From Macrophomina tecta (lineage: Eukaryota; Ascomycota; Dothideomycetes; Botryosphaeriales; Botryosphaeriaceae): DNA of 64,000 bases. The translations under genes were made by a program, and so were the position numbers. The notes below the pieces were generated by a model, which ran no database searches, had not been told where the DNA came from, and was given only the letters and a program-made list of their open reading frames with translations. Position 1 is the first letter of the stretch. The number at the start of each line of letters is the position of its first letter. The DNA lies in assembly GCA_024180945.1 (NCBI GenBank), contig JAKSGN010000007.1, positions 4,836,001 to 4,900,000 of the forward strand, read 5' to 3'. Below are positions 23,850 to 34,542 of the stretch, piece by piece.

Positions 23850-26800
23850 GTGAATATTACCTACCTAAGTCTCTTAGCGTAGCTAGTAATAGTAAATATT
23901 AACGTAGCGTAACTTAGTATTTAGCTTGCCTATTTTCTCCTTTATAAGGCGAAGCGTTTACGTATTATCGTACTAAACCTCAATCTCGTGTCCTAGATCA
24001 AACTAAATACCCCTAAATAGACGCTTCCACTAGAAGCACTACTTAGCTGCCTTAGATAAAGCGAGTAGCTCTACTTCCGTAGTTAAGATAGTAATAGTTA
24101 GTTATTTAATCGCTTTCCAGTCTACTAGCGTACCGTATATTATAATAATCGATCCTTAGTAACTACGGCGTGTATCCGGATCGTTTGCGTACGCCGTATT
24201 ACTACTAATAGTAAAGATATTAGCCTAGTTCTCCTAGAATCCTTAATAGCATAAGGCGAGGTTCTTAGTCCCTACTAGATATCCGAAGAGACGTTGTACT
24301 AGCTCTAAGTGGCGAGCTAAGGAGTTAGTAAGGTAGGCTAATAGTACTAAATAGGCGTAGGCTATATCCGTACGTATACTTATAGCTGTAAACTAAGCTG
24401 AGCCTATCTTACTTTAGTACGTATAAATATCTTATGCGCTTGCACGCGTGTCTTAATTCGATTCTAGCACTTTATCTAATAGGAGAGGTATAGCTAGTAC
24501 GTAAGTCTCCTTAACGCTATAACGCGTAATAAGGCCGTTAATATATAACTTCTATAAGAGCTATAAGAGCTATTACTCACGATCCCGTACTATTCGTAAG
24601 GCTAAGAACTATTAAGCCTTACCCATTATCCGTATCTCGTAGCGCTAGAATAAGTCCTCTTAAAATACGTTAGCGTACTACTTATTACGCTTATAGTAGG
24701 CTATAATTACGTCATCTACGAAGAAGAAGACGAATAAGTAGTCATTTACGTAGAGGTACGGTACGTCTAAAACCGGTTCTAATCTAAGCTCTTTTAGTAT
24801 CTAGTAGAAGTAGTTTTACCATAACGCTAGTAATTCTTTTAAGCCGTATAACGCTCGGAGTAGTAGTAGTATTTAGCTAGCAGGGAGGTTTATTCCTTTA
24901 GGCGGTCGGCAGAACGTCTTTTCTTAAAGAGGTACATAAGAAAAGGCGTTAACAACGTCGTACTAACGTATCTCTAAATCGAACGCACAGATAATTACTA
25001 TCAGTGCTCGAAAGATTCGGAAGGCTAGAGTAGCTGCGTACGTATCCTATTAGGTGCTTTATAAGTCTCCCCTTACACAGATACGAGCCTTGACTTTTAT
25101 AAGCTAACCGTATTTATCGAATTTATATTTAAATACCTAAGTAAGTGGAATAACCTCTTTCTAAAGACTTTACGCTTCTTTCGCTTATACTATCTTCCAC
25201 ACCCCCTTACCCTGGACTTCCTAAAGCTCTGTTTAAATAGCTTTTAGCAGGTGGGGTTTTATTAGGTGTTTAAAGATTTCGTAGTAAAACCGTAACTTAG
25301 GGGGCAGTTAATCTTTATGGATTCGTAGGAGCTCGGTTTAGTAATACTTTATAGCACGTGTTCGTGGCTCGTTTAGGATAGTTATAAAGGACGAGTATAG
25401 CCCCTAATAACTAAATATATTGTCCTGTATTAGCGTAATATACGCATCACGGCGCTGGCGACGTGTCTTTAATCCTTGGATAATTAGGCTCGTATTAATA
25501 TTAGCTAATATATCACGGCCTCTGGGTGCACGGTTGCTAATGGCAGCGCCTAGATCCGGCTCAGTTTCGTACTAAACTAGTAAAAGGGGTCTAAGCCTCC
25601 GAGTTTACTACTATTCTTTACCCCCTAATCCTTAAGAGGATAACTAAGGCGAATCTAGCACTTAGACTCGAATACTACTTGCTAATAATAACGGGCTTAG
25701 TAGATAATCGGCCTACGTAGGCGTTAATTTCTTTTAGGGACTTTCTGCTTGATTCGGTATAGATTCCCAGCTTATATCGTTAGTAGACGTTTCCGGTTCC
25801 TCGTTCGAGTAGATAATGTCCTCCTCGTTAAGTATAATACGCGGTATAACCGATTCTAGCTCATTATCTTATTACTAAGCCGCTAGTAGCTCGTCTAAGT
25901 CCTCTAGTAAGAACTTACTAGATTCGTTAAACGTAACGTCTCTTAATCGTATAATACGATCCTTTGGTGGATACCAAATGCGGTAGATATTAGTTAAATC
26001 GTATCCAACTAAATATCTAACTAAGACTCGCTCGTTTAGCTTATATAAGCGTAGAATCGTCTTAAGCAGTAAGTAGGCTTTACAGCCATATACTCGTAGG
26101 TAAGCTACCTTAGGCTACTTTTTATAGACTAACTCGAATAGAGTCTTCTACTAGTACCGCTTTATTAGGGTCCTATTATGGATGTAGGTGGCTGCCTTAA
26201 TTATTTTAGACTAAAGGTCTTTAGGTAGGTTAGTACTAACGCGTAGAGCGCGTACTTTAACTATAATAGAGTATTCTAAACGTTCTAAAGCTCCATTTTA
26301 CTAAGGCGTATAGGAAGCTAATACCTCGTAGGTAATTTTCTGCTGCTTAAGCTATTGCTTAAACGCGTACGTAAGTAACACTTCTCCATCTAATCTTAGA
26401 AATGCCACCGTCTTTCCAAATCGAGACTTAATCATTTAGATAATATTAAGGAGGTACTAGGTGCACTTATTCTTAGTAACGTACGTAACCGTAACGGTAA
26501 ACTTAGTAGATGTATATTCCACGTGCGTTATCCACTAATTGCCGTTGTTGGCTCGTGTCATTTACGTTAAATCAAATAAAATTCGAAAGAAGGCCTCCGT
26601 AGATAATTCTTCTAGCTCTATAGCTCGAGAAATCTATTAATGGGCCTTCGTACGAGCGCACACATCACAGTACTTAGGTAGCTCCTAATCCGTAATGGCC
26701 GCTCCTTAAACTGCCTTAGGCAACGCGTTAACAGTGTTTTGGCCTACATAGGCAAATATATCGTGCTACTAAGTAGCTGGCAAGGATCGGATAACAAGGT

Positions 26801-27250
26801 TCGAGTTAATCTTTAGATTATTCAACCCCTTATTATACTCTATAAAGAAGTAGTTATACTTAAGAATTAGGTTCGCTATAATAACATCCTTCTTATAGAG
26901 GCATAAACGGCCTATATCTAACTAAACGCCCTTATCCCTTATCTTAGCAACGGAGACGAGGTTAGCCTTAAACGATAATACGTAGGCCACATCTAGTAGG
27001 GTAATAACGCGGTTCCCTTATTAGTTAGTTATATTAACCGTTACTTCTCTAAACGCTTCGATTGGTACAGTTAAATTTCTAGCTATAACGTAATTATCTA
27101 GACTCGCATCCCTAGTTTTCTTAAACCGTTTCTATATAAATCGATTGCAGATATAGTGCGTAGAGCCCGTATTAGTAATCCACGAGAGCTTAAGCGTAGT
27201 AGGTTTAGTAACGTATTACGTGCTAAAAGCCGAGGCTACTACGGCTAGAA
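23850..27250 (-). pseudogene. Copia pol relic (PR, IN, RT, RNase H)
   Basis: Remnants read on the minus strand: TNTGSTHYICNRF near 27170 (protease, with Asp of DTG/DSG replaced by Asn); CDVCARTKAH near 26660 (integrase zinc-binding cysteines); ALYGLKE near 24860, then LYVNDYLFVFFFVDD near 24735 (reverse transcriptase, with YVDD changed to FVDD); and TTEVELLALSKAAK near 24070 (RNase H). The integrase before reverse transcriptase order separates copia from gypsy. Stop codons interrupt every part. Confidence 0.88.
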
Positions 27251-27399
27251 ACGATAAAGGATTACTATTATTCGATTCATTCGTTAATTACTAATCTTGC
27301 GGATCCTCTTGTGGCTTCTAAGGAGTCGGATTCTTACGTTTACGCTTAAAACGGTTAAGCGAACGCTCTACTTAATACTTAGTTTAGGGGTCCTCTAGG

Positions 27400-28430
27400 C
27401 TCTTCTTAATCTTAGCCTAAAGCTCTTTATTAGGTGTCTAATTAGCCGGTCTAATTGCTGCGTTATAATACGTGCATTAGTAATACTAGTAATTCTCCCT
27501 ATACGTATATTTAGGAGGGCCTCGTTTCTACTTTTAATTACGTAGCGTAGCCGTAAAGGCTGCTTTCGTAACCTTTGGATTTTCGGCTATATTTTGACGT
27601 TGGTAGTTGCGGTACTTAATAATAAGATCAGCTAGTGGCTTAGTAAGCTTACCGTTCTAAAGCCTAATCTTATAGTTAGTAGCCCACTAAGCATCAAAAG
27701 ACGAAAGCGCTTTTAGAAAGCTCTTCTTACCTCAGTTACTAGAAACGTCGGGTAGGTCGAGTAATTCCGCCTTAAACAGTGTTTCCTCCTATTAATCTAG
27801 CTACTTAGCGATATTCTAGCTGCTAGGTGATTTCTCAAGCTGCTTTAGCTAATTAATCACGAGGTCTTCTTGAGTCTCCTATATAGGCTAAAGCCGTGCT
27901 TTAAGCGCAGATAGCTAAGAATAAGGGTGTAGGTCATCCCTTAGTTTTCGAAGAATCGGTTAGAGAGAGGAGCTAATAGAGTCTAGAATAACCGTTAATA
28001 GGTCATTAATTTCTTTTTCTAGCTTCTCGTATTCTCGGAGCTCTTATTTATAGTCCTTATGTTGTAGCTTATAACGCTCCTATGCTCGTATAGAGTCGTT
28101 TTCTAGTTCCGTAGGGCTACGTGGCTTGATTGGCTAGATTAGCTTCTCCACAAGATTCGGATTGATGTAGTCGAAGATTTTCCCCTACTTCGCTCGGGCT
28201 TGGATAGTGAAATACCACTTATCCTAGTTATCAGACGACTTGAGAACGATAATAGGCTTTAATAAGGCCATGGTTACTAGTAGTGGCTAGTAGTTGCTTA
28301 TCGGATAATCGGGCCGAGTCTCGTAGCCATAGGTAACTCAGGGGAAGCGCTAGTACGTAGTAAAACTCGCTTAGATAGCTAGTACACCTACTAGGAACGC
28401 TATACCTAGAAAGGGCTGCCAAAATAGGCA
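27400..28430 (-). pseudogene. Copia gag relic
   Basis: Read on the minus strand, this holds NWDKWYFTIQARA and IFDYINPNLVEKLI near 28200, then Leu/Lys-rich helical stretches with many stops, typical of copia capsid proteins. A damaged CCHC-like zinc knuckle (a tac-taa-tgc pattern) lies near 27480. It sits directly inside the right LTR, as expected for gag of a minus-oriented element. Confidence 0.7.
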
Positions 28431-28625
28431 CTTAGTAATGGTTTAGATAACCGTTATAAAAATAACGAATAAGGGAGGCACTTGGCTCCGCTTATAACTA
28501 TGTGGCAAAAGAATGCCAAGCGAGACGTTCGGATGCCACGGAACGCTTAAACGTAGCACAAAGAGGTGCTTCTGAAGAATAGCTTAGATTACGGAAGGCA
28601 CCTAAGACGCACCCGGGCTCATAAC

Positions 28626-28844
28626 TGTTGGAAAATGACTAATTGGCAGCCTTGATTCAACTGATGAAGATGAGTTCCCATAGATTGGCATGTCTAGTAG
28701 AGGGAGGCCGTACGGGCTTCCCTTATACCTATTCTATCTACTAGGGTAAAACGGGTATGTAACTTGCTTACCTGCTGAGACAGGTGTGCAACGAGTATAA
28801 GACATAACTGAATCCAAAACACTACTGAATCAAATATTCCAACA
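28626..28844. repeat. Copia LTR, right copy
   Basis: 219-bp LTR, the less mutated copy. It retains CpA/TpG at the five sites changed in the left copy. In element sense this is the 5' LTR. Confidence 0.95.
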
Positions 28845-29160
28845 ACTGGATTGAAACTTTTATTACATTCCCATTCTTCTGCCTCGAACTGGATCGACCC
28901 CCTCATACAGATGCATTCGACCTCAAATTCACACTTGTTTCTGAAGTCATGCCGGAAAATGATATGACAAATATGAAAGGAATAAAGTGTTAGACTTGGT
29001 GGTGAAGCATGAGATTCTTGGTGACGAGCCATGGCAGGCGGGTGGGTTCCCTCTTATACCCGCTACGGCCAAGCTACACTACTAAAACCTTAAAATTCAC
29101 GAAAGTTCCAACGAAAAAGTTCTTTCCATTCGATTTTGCCTCTCAAGTGGCTGGATTCCC
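28845..29160. other. Non-coding stretch between copia LTR and BTB pseudogene
   Basis: Downstream flank of the BTB pseudogene, perhaps its old 3' untranslated region. I see no separate gene. Confidence 0.5.
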
Positions 29161-30032
29161 TTATTCTTCCTCCTCCGCCTCTTCCTCCTCCTCCTCCTCC
29201 TCCCCCTCCCCCGCGTCTTCCTCGCCCTCCCCATGCCCCTTCGTCTTCTGACTGCCCTTGGCACCCCTTTCCAATCCCACAACCGCCAGCACCAGCGTCC
29301 TCATAAACGGATTGAAACCACTCCACGTCCTCTTCTCCGCGAAAACACCGGCATCACGGCTCCGTTCTTCCCGCAGCCGCTTTTCCAGCCGCTCCAGCAG
29401 CCATTCCCTCTCGGCGCCGCCCGCGATGTCCACCGCCCGCCCCAGTTCAACAAGGGCGTCCGCCAGCGGCACACCTGCCGCCAGCCGCTCCACCTCGCCC
29501 GCCGCCAAGTCGCGCAGCCCGCGCAGCTCGTACCAGCCCGCAGCGGCGTACGTCTGCAGCGCCAATGCATACTCGGCGACAGCGTCGGCGCTGCGCAGCA
29601 CCTGATAGTTGGACGTGGCCAGGTAATGCAAGACGGTATGCGCAGTTTACGGGTCGGCGTGCGGGAGCGGCAGGGTGAGGACGTCCGGATCAGCGGAGCT
29701 GGTGGCAGCAGTAGCAGTGCCGGTGGTTCTGGAATTCGTTTGCATCAGGGTTGCGAGCTTGGAGTAGCGGCAGACGAAAGCGGCGTGGATGGGCCAGCGT
29801 TGCGGGGACTGCCCGAACGTGAGGTTGACCACGGGCGTGGCGTAGGGGCTGTTGTTCGGGCGGCGCCTGGTATGATTGGGGTGAGTTATAATCACGTTAC
29901 ATTTTCTTTATTTTTCTTTGGCCTGAACCAGAGTGTCGGGAGCTGGAGAAAGGGGGAAAAAAAAAAAGGTTGTATGCTGAATTGGCGACTGGGGAATACG
30001 TACGACGTCTGCGAGGGATCGGGATTGGACAT
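29161..30032 (-). pseudogene. BTB/POZ-domain protein gene with an in-frame stop
   Basis: Exon 1 is 30004-30032 (ATG at 30032) and exon 2 starts at 29866 after a 137-bp intron with GTACGT donor and CCAATCATACCAG acceptor. The product begins MSNPDPSQTS and continues with VVNLTFGQ, WPIHAAFVCRYSK and VLHYLATSNYQVL, which fit a fungal BTB domain (protein interaction, often Cul3 adaptor). A Glu-rich tail of about 20 residues ends the frame at 29161. A TAA at 29647-29649 lies in the middle of the BTB domain with the frame continuing unchanged after it (DP-stop-TAHTVLHYLA), so the gene looks inactivated by a single C-to-T change. An unusual intron at gtaaac spanning the stop is the alternative. Confidence 0.68.
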
Positions 30033-30407
30033 TGTGGTTGGTGCTTTTCCTTTTTTTTTTTTTCTCTACTCCAACGGCTTGAAGATGCGGACACGGTCGC
30101 GGTATTGTGAAGTGCGAGAGCAGCGTAATCTTATAAGTGTTGGGTTGCTACAGGAAACAGCGCAGAGTAACAGACACGTGGATATATCAGACCGAAGCCA
30201 AGATTTTTGTGCCGTATCGACGCTCCGTTCAAAGAGGTCAACGCATCGTTGGTCTCCCAATCTCTCTCTACGTGCTTGATGGTACGGCCCGTTTACTGAT
30301 AGCCGGCCTTTTGGTTGGGTACCGGATACGACGGGTATGCATCTCAACGGGGTTCGGCAACGCTGCGGTCCGTGCCGTTGCCGATATGCCGGGCGGCTAT
30401 CCATGAT

Positions 30408-30643
30408 GCCAAAACACTATAGAAAGAATACCTTAATAGTGTGGAAGAGCGTAATCCACTTAAACGGCTTCCACAAGCTATCAGGGACGCCTCCTTAGTC
30501 TCCTACAATCTTGGTGTACGATATGTCTGGATCGACGCTTTGTGCATCACCGAGGATGATGAGAATGGCTAGAGACCGAGGCTAAGCGCACGGATGCGAT
30601 CTACGCAAGTTCCTATTTTACGGTTGCGGGAACGACTCGCTAA
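30408..30643 (+). pseudogene. HET-domain (heterokaryon incompatibility) relic
   Basis: The frame reads KRLPQAIRDASLV, then GVRYVWIDALCITEDDEN, the classic core of HET proteins that trigger cell death on incompatible fusion. It is preceded by a TAG (30420-30422) and followed by TAG (30570-30572). A +1 shift then continues it as WLETEAKRTDAIYASSYF, ending at TAA 30641. Only this core is left, so it is a dead fragment. Confidence 0.75.
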
Positions 30644-31928
30644 ATCTGTAACGATACACCCGTTCGTCGTAGAGTGGCAATTAACAGTGACTTTGACTGA
30701 GCGGCTCGTGTGGAGCCTTCACTCTATTATCATTATCTCAGCTTGGTTTTGTGCCTGTTTCATCGGCGTGGCCCTTGGTGTTCGTCGTCCTCGAGCTACA
30801 CCTGCGGCTGAGAGGCAGAGGCTACTGCGGGCAATGAGAAGCAGAAAAACAAAGAACACGAGTAGGGCGGCGGTGTGGTGACCTAGACAACGAGACAGTT
30901 TAAGAGCGGTACTTCAGCAGCTGTGTAGTGTGATAGGTGATATCATCTTCCGTCGCAGGCCATAAAAGCGCCGACAATGTGTCCTGTTTTCGCGCAAGCA
31001 GTCGATTTCTGCTCTGCGCGCCTATAACTACCTCTCTAACCCTAAGCTACCACGTGCTAAGAACCGCAGATACGACCTGGATCTACCAACTTTTTGCTCC
31101 TTCTTGCTTGTTCATGCCGGCTGGGCCGCCCACATTTATGTCGGAGCTTGAGGAACGCAGAGTGCGCGATTCACTGTAGACAATGCGCAAGAACGACAGT
31201 GCCAACGCGGCCTTCGAGCGCGAAACTCCAGGAAACGACTTTGGCGAGTAACTGCCCGAGCCTTTCCGACACTTGATCGCAAATTTACAGCGGTAGCAGT
31301 GGCGACGGCGCCGCCACTTTCGACGCCCTCTTGGAAGGGCTCACGTCATCCGCCCACTCGCGCAAGGAAATCCAATAAGAGCTATATCAAGCTTAAAAGA
31401 GCAAATGAACATGATGCTAGAGTTAGCGGAGAGGAGGAACGAAATTGTGCAGAAAGGCAGATGACGTTTGGCAGAAAGCGCCTCTGGCGCGCACGAGCAG
31501 TACAGCCATAACGGAAAGCAGAATATACAAAGCATTTCACTCAGTATTGGATTAGGTTCTAAGAAGAGAGTTTGATGAGCATGTAGTATTAGAAAATCGG
31601 AAGGCAGAAGAGGGTCGACGCTCAAGGGAAGCTCGAGAATAGAAGCCGCAGCATTTCAGTCAGGCGGCTGGGGGATCCGTAGGTCAGTAGAACGAGCCGG
31701 TTGGAGGGGGATGGCTAGAATGCTTAAGGTGAATAGAACACTCGTTGAGTGTAATGGGGGTTGGGTGCAGGTATAAATAATAGGGTATTTTCATCAGGGA
31801 AGCGCCTGCCTTCATAGGCATAGATGATTTTGCTGGTATTTAAGGCTTAATTGTGCTGCAAAAATCAGACAGCACCGAATGAATGCATGAAGGTTGGCAC
31901 GAAATGGAGGTGGTATGAATGATCCTGA
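30644..31928. other. Non-coding stretch, no supported gene
   Basis: Only short frames without family motifs. Some helical or coiled-coil-like pieces appear near 31370-31500 but are full of stops. Probably decayed sequence. Confidence 0.5.
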
Positions 31929-33768
31929 CTAGACTCTCCGCTGCAACTCAAGCTCAACATCATACAACGCCATCCAATTACCTCTATCTCTTTTAAATTG
32001 TTCGTCGTTCTCCTGTTTCATGGTCGGCCGCACTGAAACGTCGTACTGGGAGAACAGCTGATAGACGAGCGCATGCACCAGCTTGTCTCCGACCTTATAC
32101 CCGAGGCACTTTCGCGTGCCATATCCGAACGTGGTCAGGTTGTATCGGAGCTACGGATTTTAGCTGCCATCTTGCAGTCAAGAATGATGCAAGGCTTGAG
32201 TTGGCTTACCTGTTGCGGCGGGATCGAGGCGAACCGGCTCGGTCGGTACTGTCGGCTATCGGGGCCCCAGAAAGGGTTGCGGATATTAATGGCGTATGAA
32301 TCAATCAGGATAGTCGTCTTGCAGCCATTGAGAGTCTTAGCCGGCCTCCTTTTACCCCAATCTTGCAGCTGAGGGATTGATTGGTTGGACTCACTTTCTT
32401 GGGGATGCGGTATCCACCGACGATCCTCTCCTGAGGCGGCTTATCTGGCAGCGTAAAGGCCGGCACGGGTTGCAGGCGCAGCGACTCTAGCAGGCAGTAG
32501 TGTAGCAGTGTGTCGCGCTTGCCCAGGTAGCCGTTGATGTCGTAGGCGTGCTCTGCGAACTCTGCACGCAAGTCTGCTTGGACCTTGGCGTTGTCGGCGA
32601 GCTGGAAACGATCGTCCTGCTGTGAATATACGCATGTTTAGGTGCAAGGGCTGTGTCTACTTACGAGAATGACGCAGGACGAGATGACGTGGGTTGTCAC
32701 GTCAAGGTTGGCGAAGAGCGATTCAGCGAGCGTGTGCAGCACCTCCTGCTTGGCGATCTCGCCCGCCTCGGCAGACTGCCACAGCTGCACCAGTGGGCAG
32801 TCAATGCCGGCGTCTACGCGGCGTTGGACAGCTTCGATGGTGAAGGCCTCCCACTGCTGGATGTATGATTTGGCTCGCTGCCACGAAGGCATGTTCAACC
32901 ATTTGGTAAGGGGCGAGCGGTTGATGCCGCCGTCAATGCCGTGAGACAGGGTCTCGGTGAAGAGCTGGCCCAAGTCCCACAGTCGATCGATCTCGTGCTG
33001 GTTAAGGTGGCCGTAGAAGAGTTTGGCAACCTCGTAGTATGGAAACCGCATCAGAGAGTGAGCGGCGTTGACGACAAATCGGTCGCCAATCTTCTCCAGA
33101 GCATACTGGTCCACACCCGTTGCGTAGGCCTCGGCAGCAGTGTTGAAGTCGTCGAGGTACTGCATGGACTGCTTGTGGGAGAACAGCGGGTCAAGGATCC
33201 TCCGGAGCGTGGTCCAGCGGTTCCTGTTGACTACGCCGACGCACTGGCCCAGAAGCTGACCGAAAAGCCAGCCGACATTTGCTGTGCTGTCTTTTGTGTG
33301 GCCGGACGCATGGCTGTACAACGCCTGGACATCCTTGGCATCAGTGAGCACCCTGTACCCCGGTCAGTCGTTAGCGAGGGATCCCTATGCGGGAGCTGAA
33401 CTCACACTTCTGGAGTCAATCCGCTCCAAATTCTGTAAATGCTGCCGTACTTCTCGTTCCACATGTAGGACATTTCCCTCCCATGCAGGAACTTGTCTTT
33501 CATCTGCCCATTGGGGAATTTGAAGGCGGGGCCTTTGATGTTTTGTCCGTCCACAATGCTCGGAAAGAAGTGAATCCGGGATACGATTGCCTAAGCGATG
33601 ATGAATTTCATGAGTACTGTGGCGCCACATGAAGGCTGTCAGACTTACATTGAGCATGGCATCCAGGATCCTGCACGCGACTGGGCTCCTGGCCACCAGA
33701 ACCGTAGCAGCAGCCACAGCCACGAAAAAAGCCGCCACATGCATGTTGGCTGCCAGCACTGCGGCCAT
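31929..33768 (-). CDS. Cytochrome P450 monooxygenase
   Basis: Predicted 515 aa, six exons: 33649-33768, 33406-33590, 32665-33352, 32395-32619, 32210-32317, 31929-32150. Introns are 45-77 bp and all junctions keep the frame. The N-terminus is a membrane anchor (AAFFVAVAAATVLVA), placing it on the ER. It has ESLR for the ExxR motif (E376, R379), RPSRF as the PERF-like motif, and FGYGTRKCLG with haem Cys457. The I-helix reads ANLDVTTHVISS rather than AGxDT. As the gene nearest to and divergent from a dimodular NRPS, it likely oxidises that enzyme's product; this is inference. A hAT transposon now sits upstream of its start. Confidence 0.93.
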
Positions 33769-34166
33769 TGTGAAGAAAAACGGAGTTTCTGTTCACTCGA
33801 TGTTGAACGGAAGAGAGGGAGCCACGAGGGACGATGCTCGCCTCTCGGGGTAGTCACGCGGCCTTCATGAAACGTAAGTACGTGCTTGCCCGCACCTCCG
33901 TCGAAAGGCTGGTCCACTTAAGGCAGTCTAGGTTTCGCGCCTTCCGAGTGTGTGCCAAGCACTGGTAGCCGTGATTATTCGCCGTGGATATCCTCCGGGG
34001 TAGGTTTTCAGAGGCCATGCCCAGCCCAAGTCCCACGGAGGCCTTGCGCATTTCGAGGAAGGTCAGGCATGGACTGATCCATATAGCCGGCATTACGCGA
34101 GATGGATCAAATACGGGGCCGGTGTTTTTGCAAGGGAATGCAGAGCTGGGCCTAATGACGGTTGAT
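33769..34166. promoter_or_regulatory. P450-side half of the P450/NRPS2 divergent promoter
   Basis: Upstream of the P450 start and ending in the left 8-bp duplication cggttgat of the hAT insertion. Before insertion it would have been contiguous with 37035-37252. No individual control sites can be assigned. Confidence 0.6.
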
Positions 34167-34187
34167 CAGGGTGGCAATCAATTCAAT
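34167..34187. repeat. hAT left terminal inverted repeat
   Basis: 21 bases identical to the reverse complement of 37006-37026. The next 130 bp contain many TCAATCAAT motifs on both strands. Confidence 0.97.
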
Positions 34188-34542
34188 AATATTGACGGTC
34201 AATCAATATTGACCAATGTCTTGGCAATCAATCAATCAACTGAGGTCTGTCATTTTCGTCAATCAATCAATTGCTCCGGGCCAGTTGATTGACGATATTG
34301 ATTGACGGCTTACCTTGTATAGAAAGCAGCTTTGATGATCATCTCGCTCTTGTGGCGCTCAAGCCACGTCAGGCTAGCCTTTTATCTGATACACTCTTGG
34401 CACACAACGTGTCGGGCACATTCTCTTGGCAGCTAGTATATAAACGCTCTCTCAGAATGGCTAGAAGGGACAGCTGAATCTGCTCTTTCAGATCCGTTCT
34501 ACATTTTCTCAGCAGCTCAGCAGCAACTCTCCCACTATCAAG

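Larger units (their letters stand above)
22840..28844 (-). mobile_element. Complete but dead Ty1/copia LTR retrotransposon with RIP-type decay
   Basis: The element is bounded by two 219-bp LTRs that start TGTTGGAA and end TTCCAACA. It is flanked by 5-bp duplications that differ at one base (actag left, actgg right). The internal 5.5 kb has almost no open frame, is dense in TA dinucleotides, and is littered with TAA/TAG. Despite this, minus-strand reading shows gag, protease, integrase, reverse transcriptase and RNase H remnants in that order, which is the copia order. RIP converts CpA to TpA in duplicated DNA, and the mutation pattern here fits it. The element cannot move by itself. Confidence 0.95.

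Noticed and set aside
29233..30279. 348-codon plus-strand frame over the BTB pseudogene
   Set aside because: No motif and no plausible domain. The opposite strand carries the BTB residues and a proper intron.
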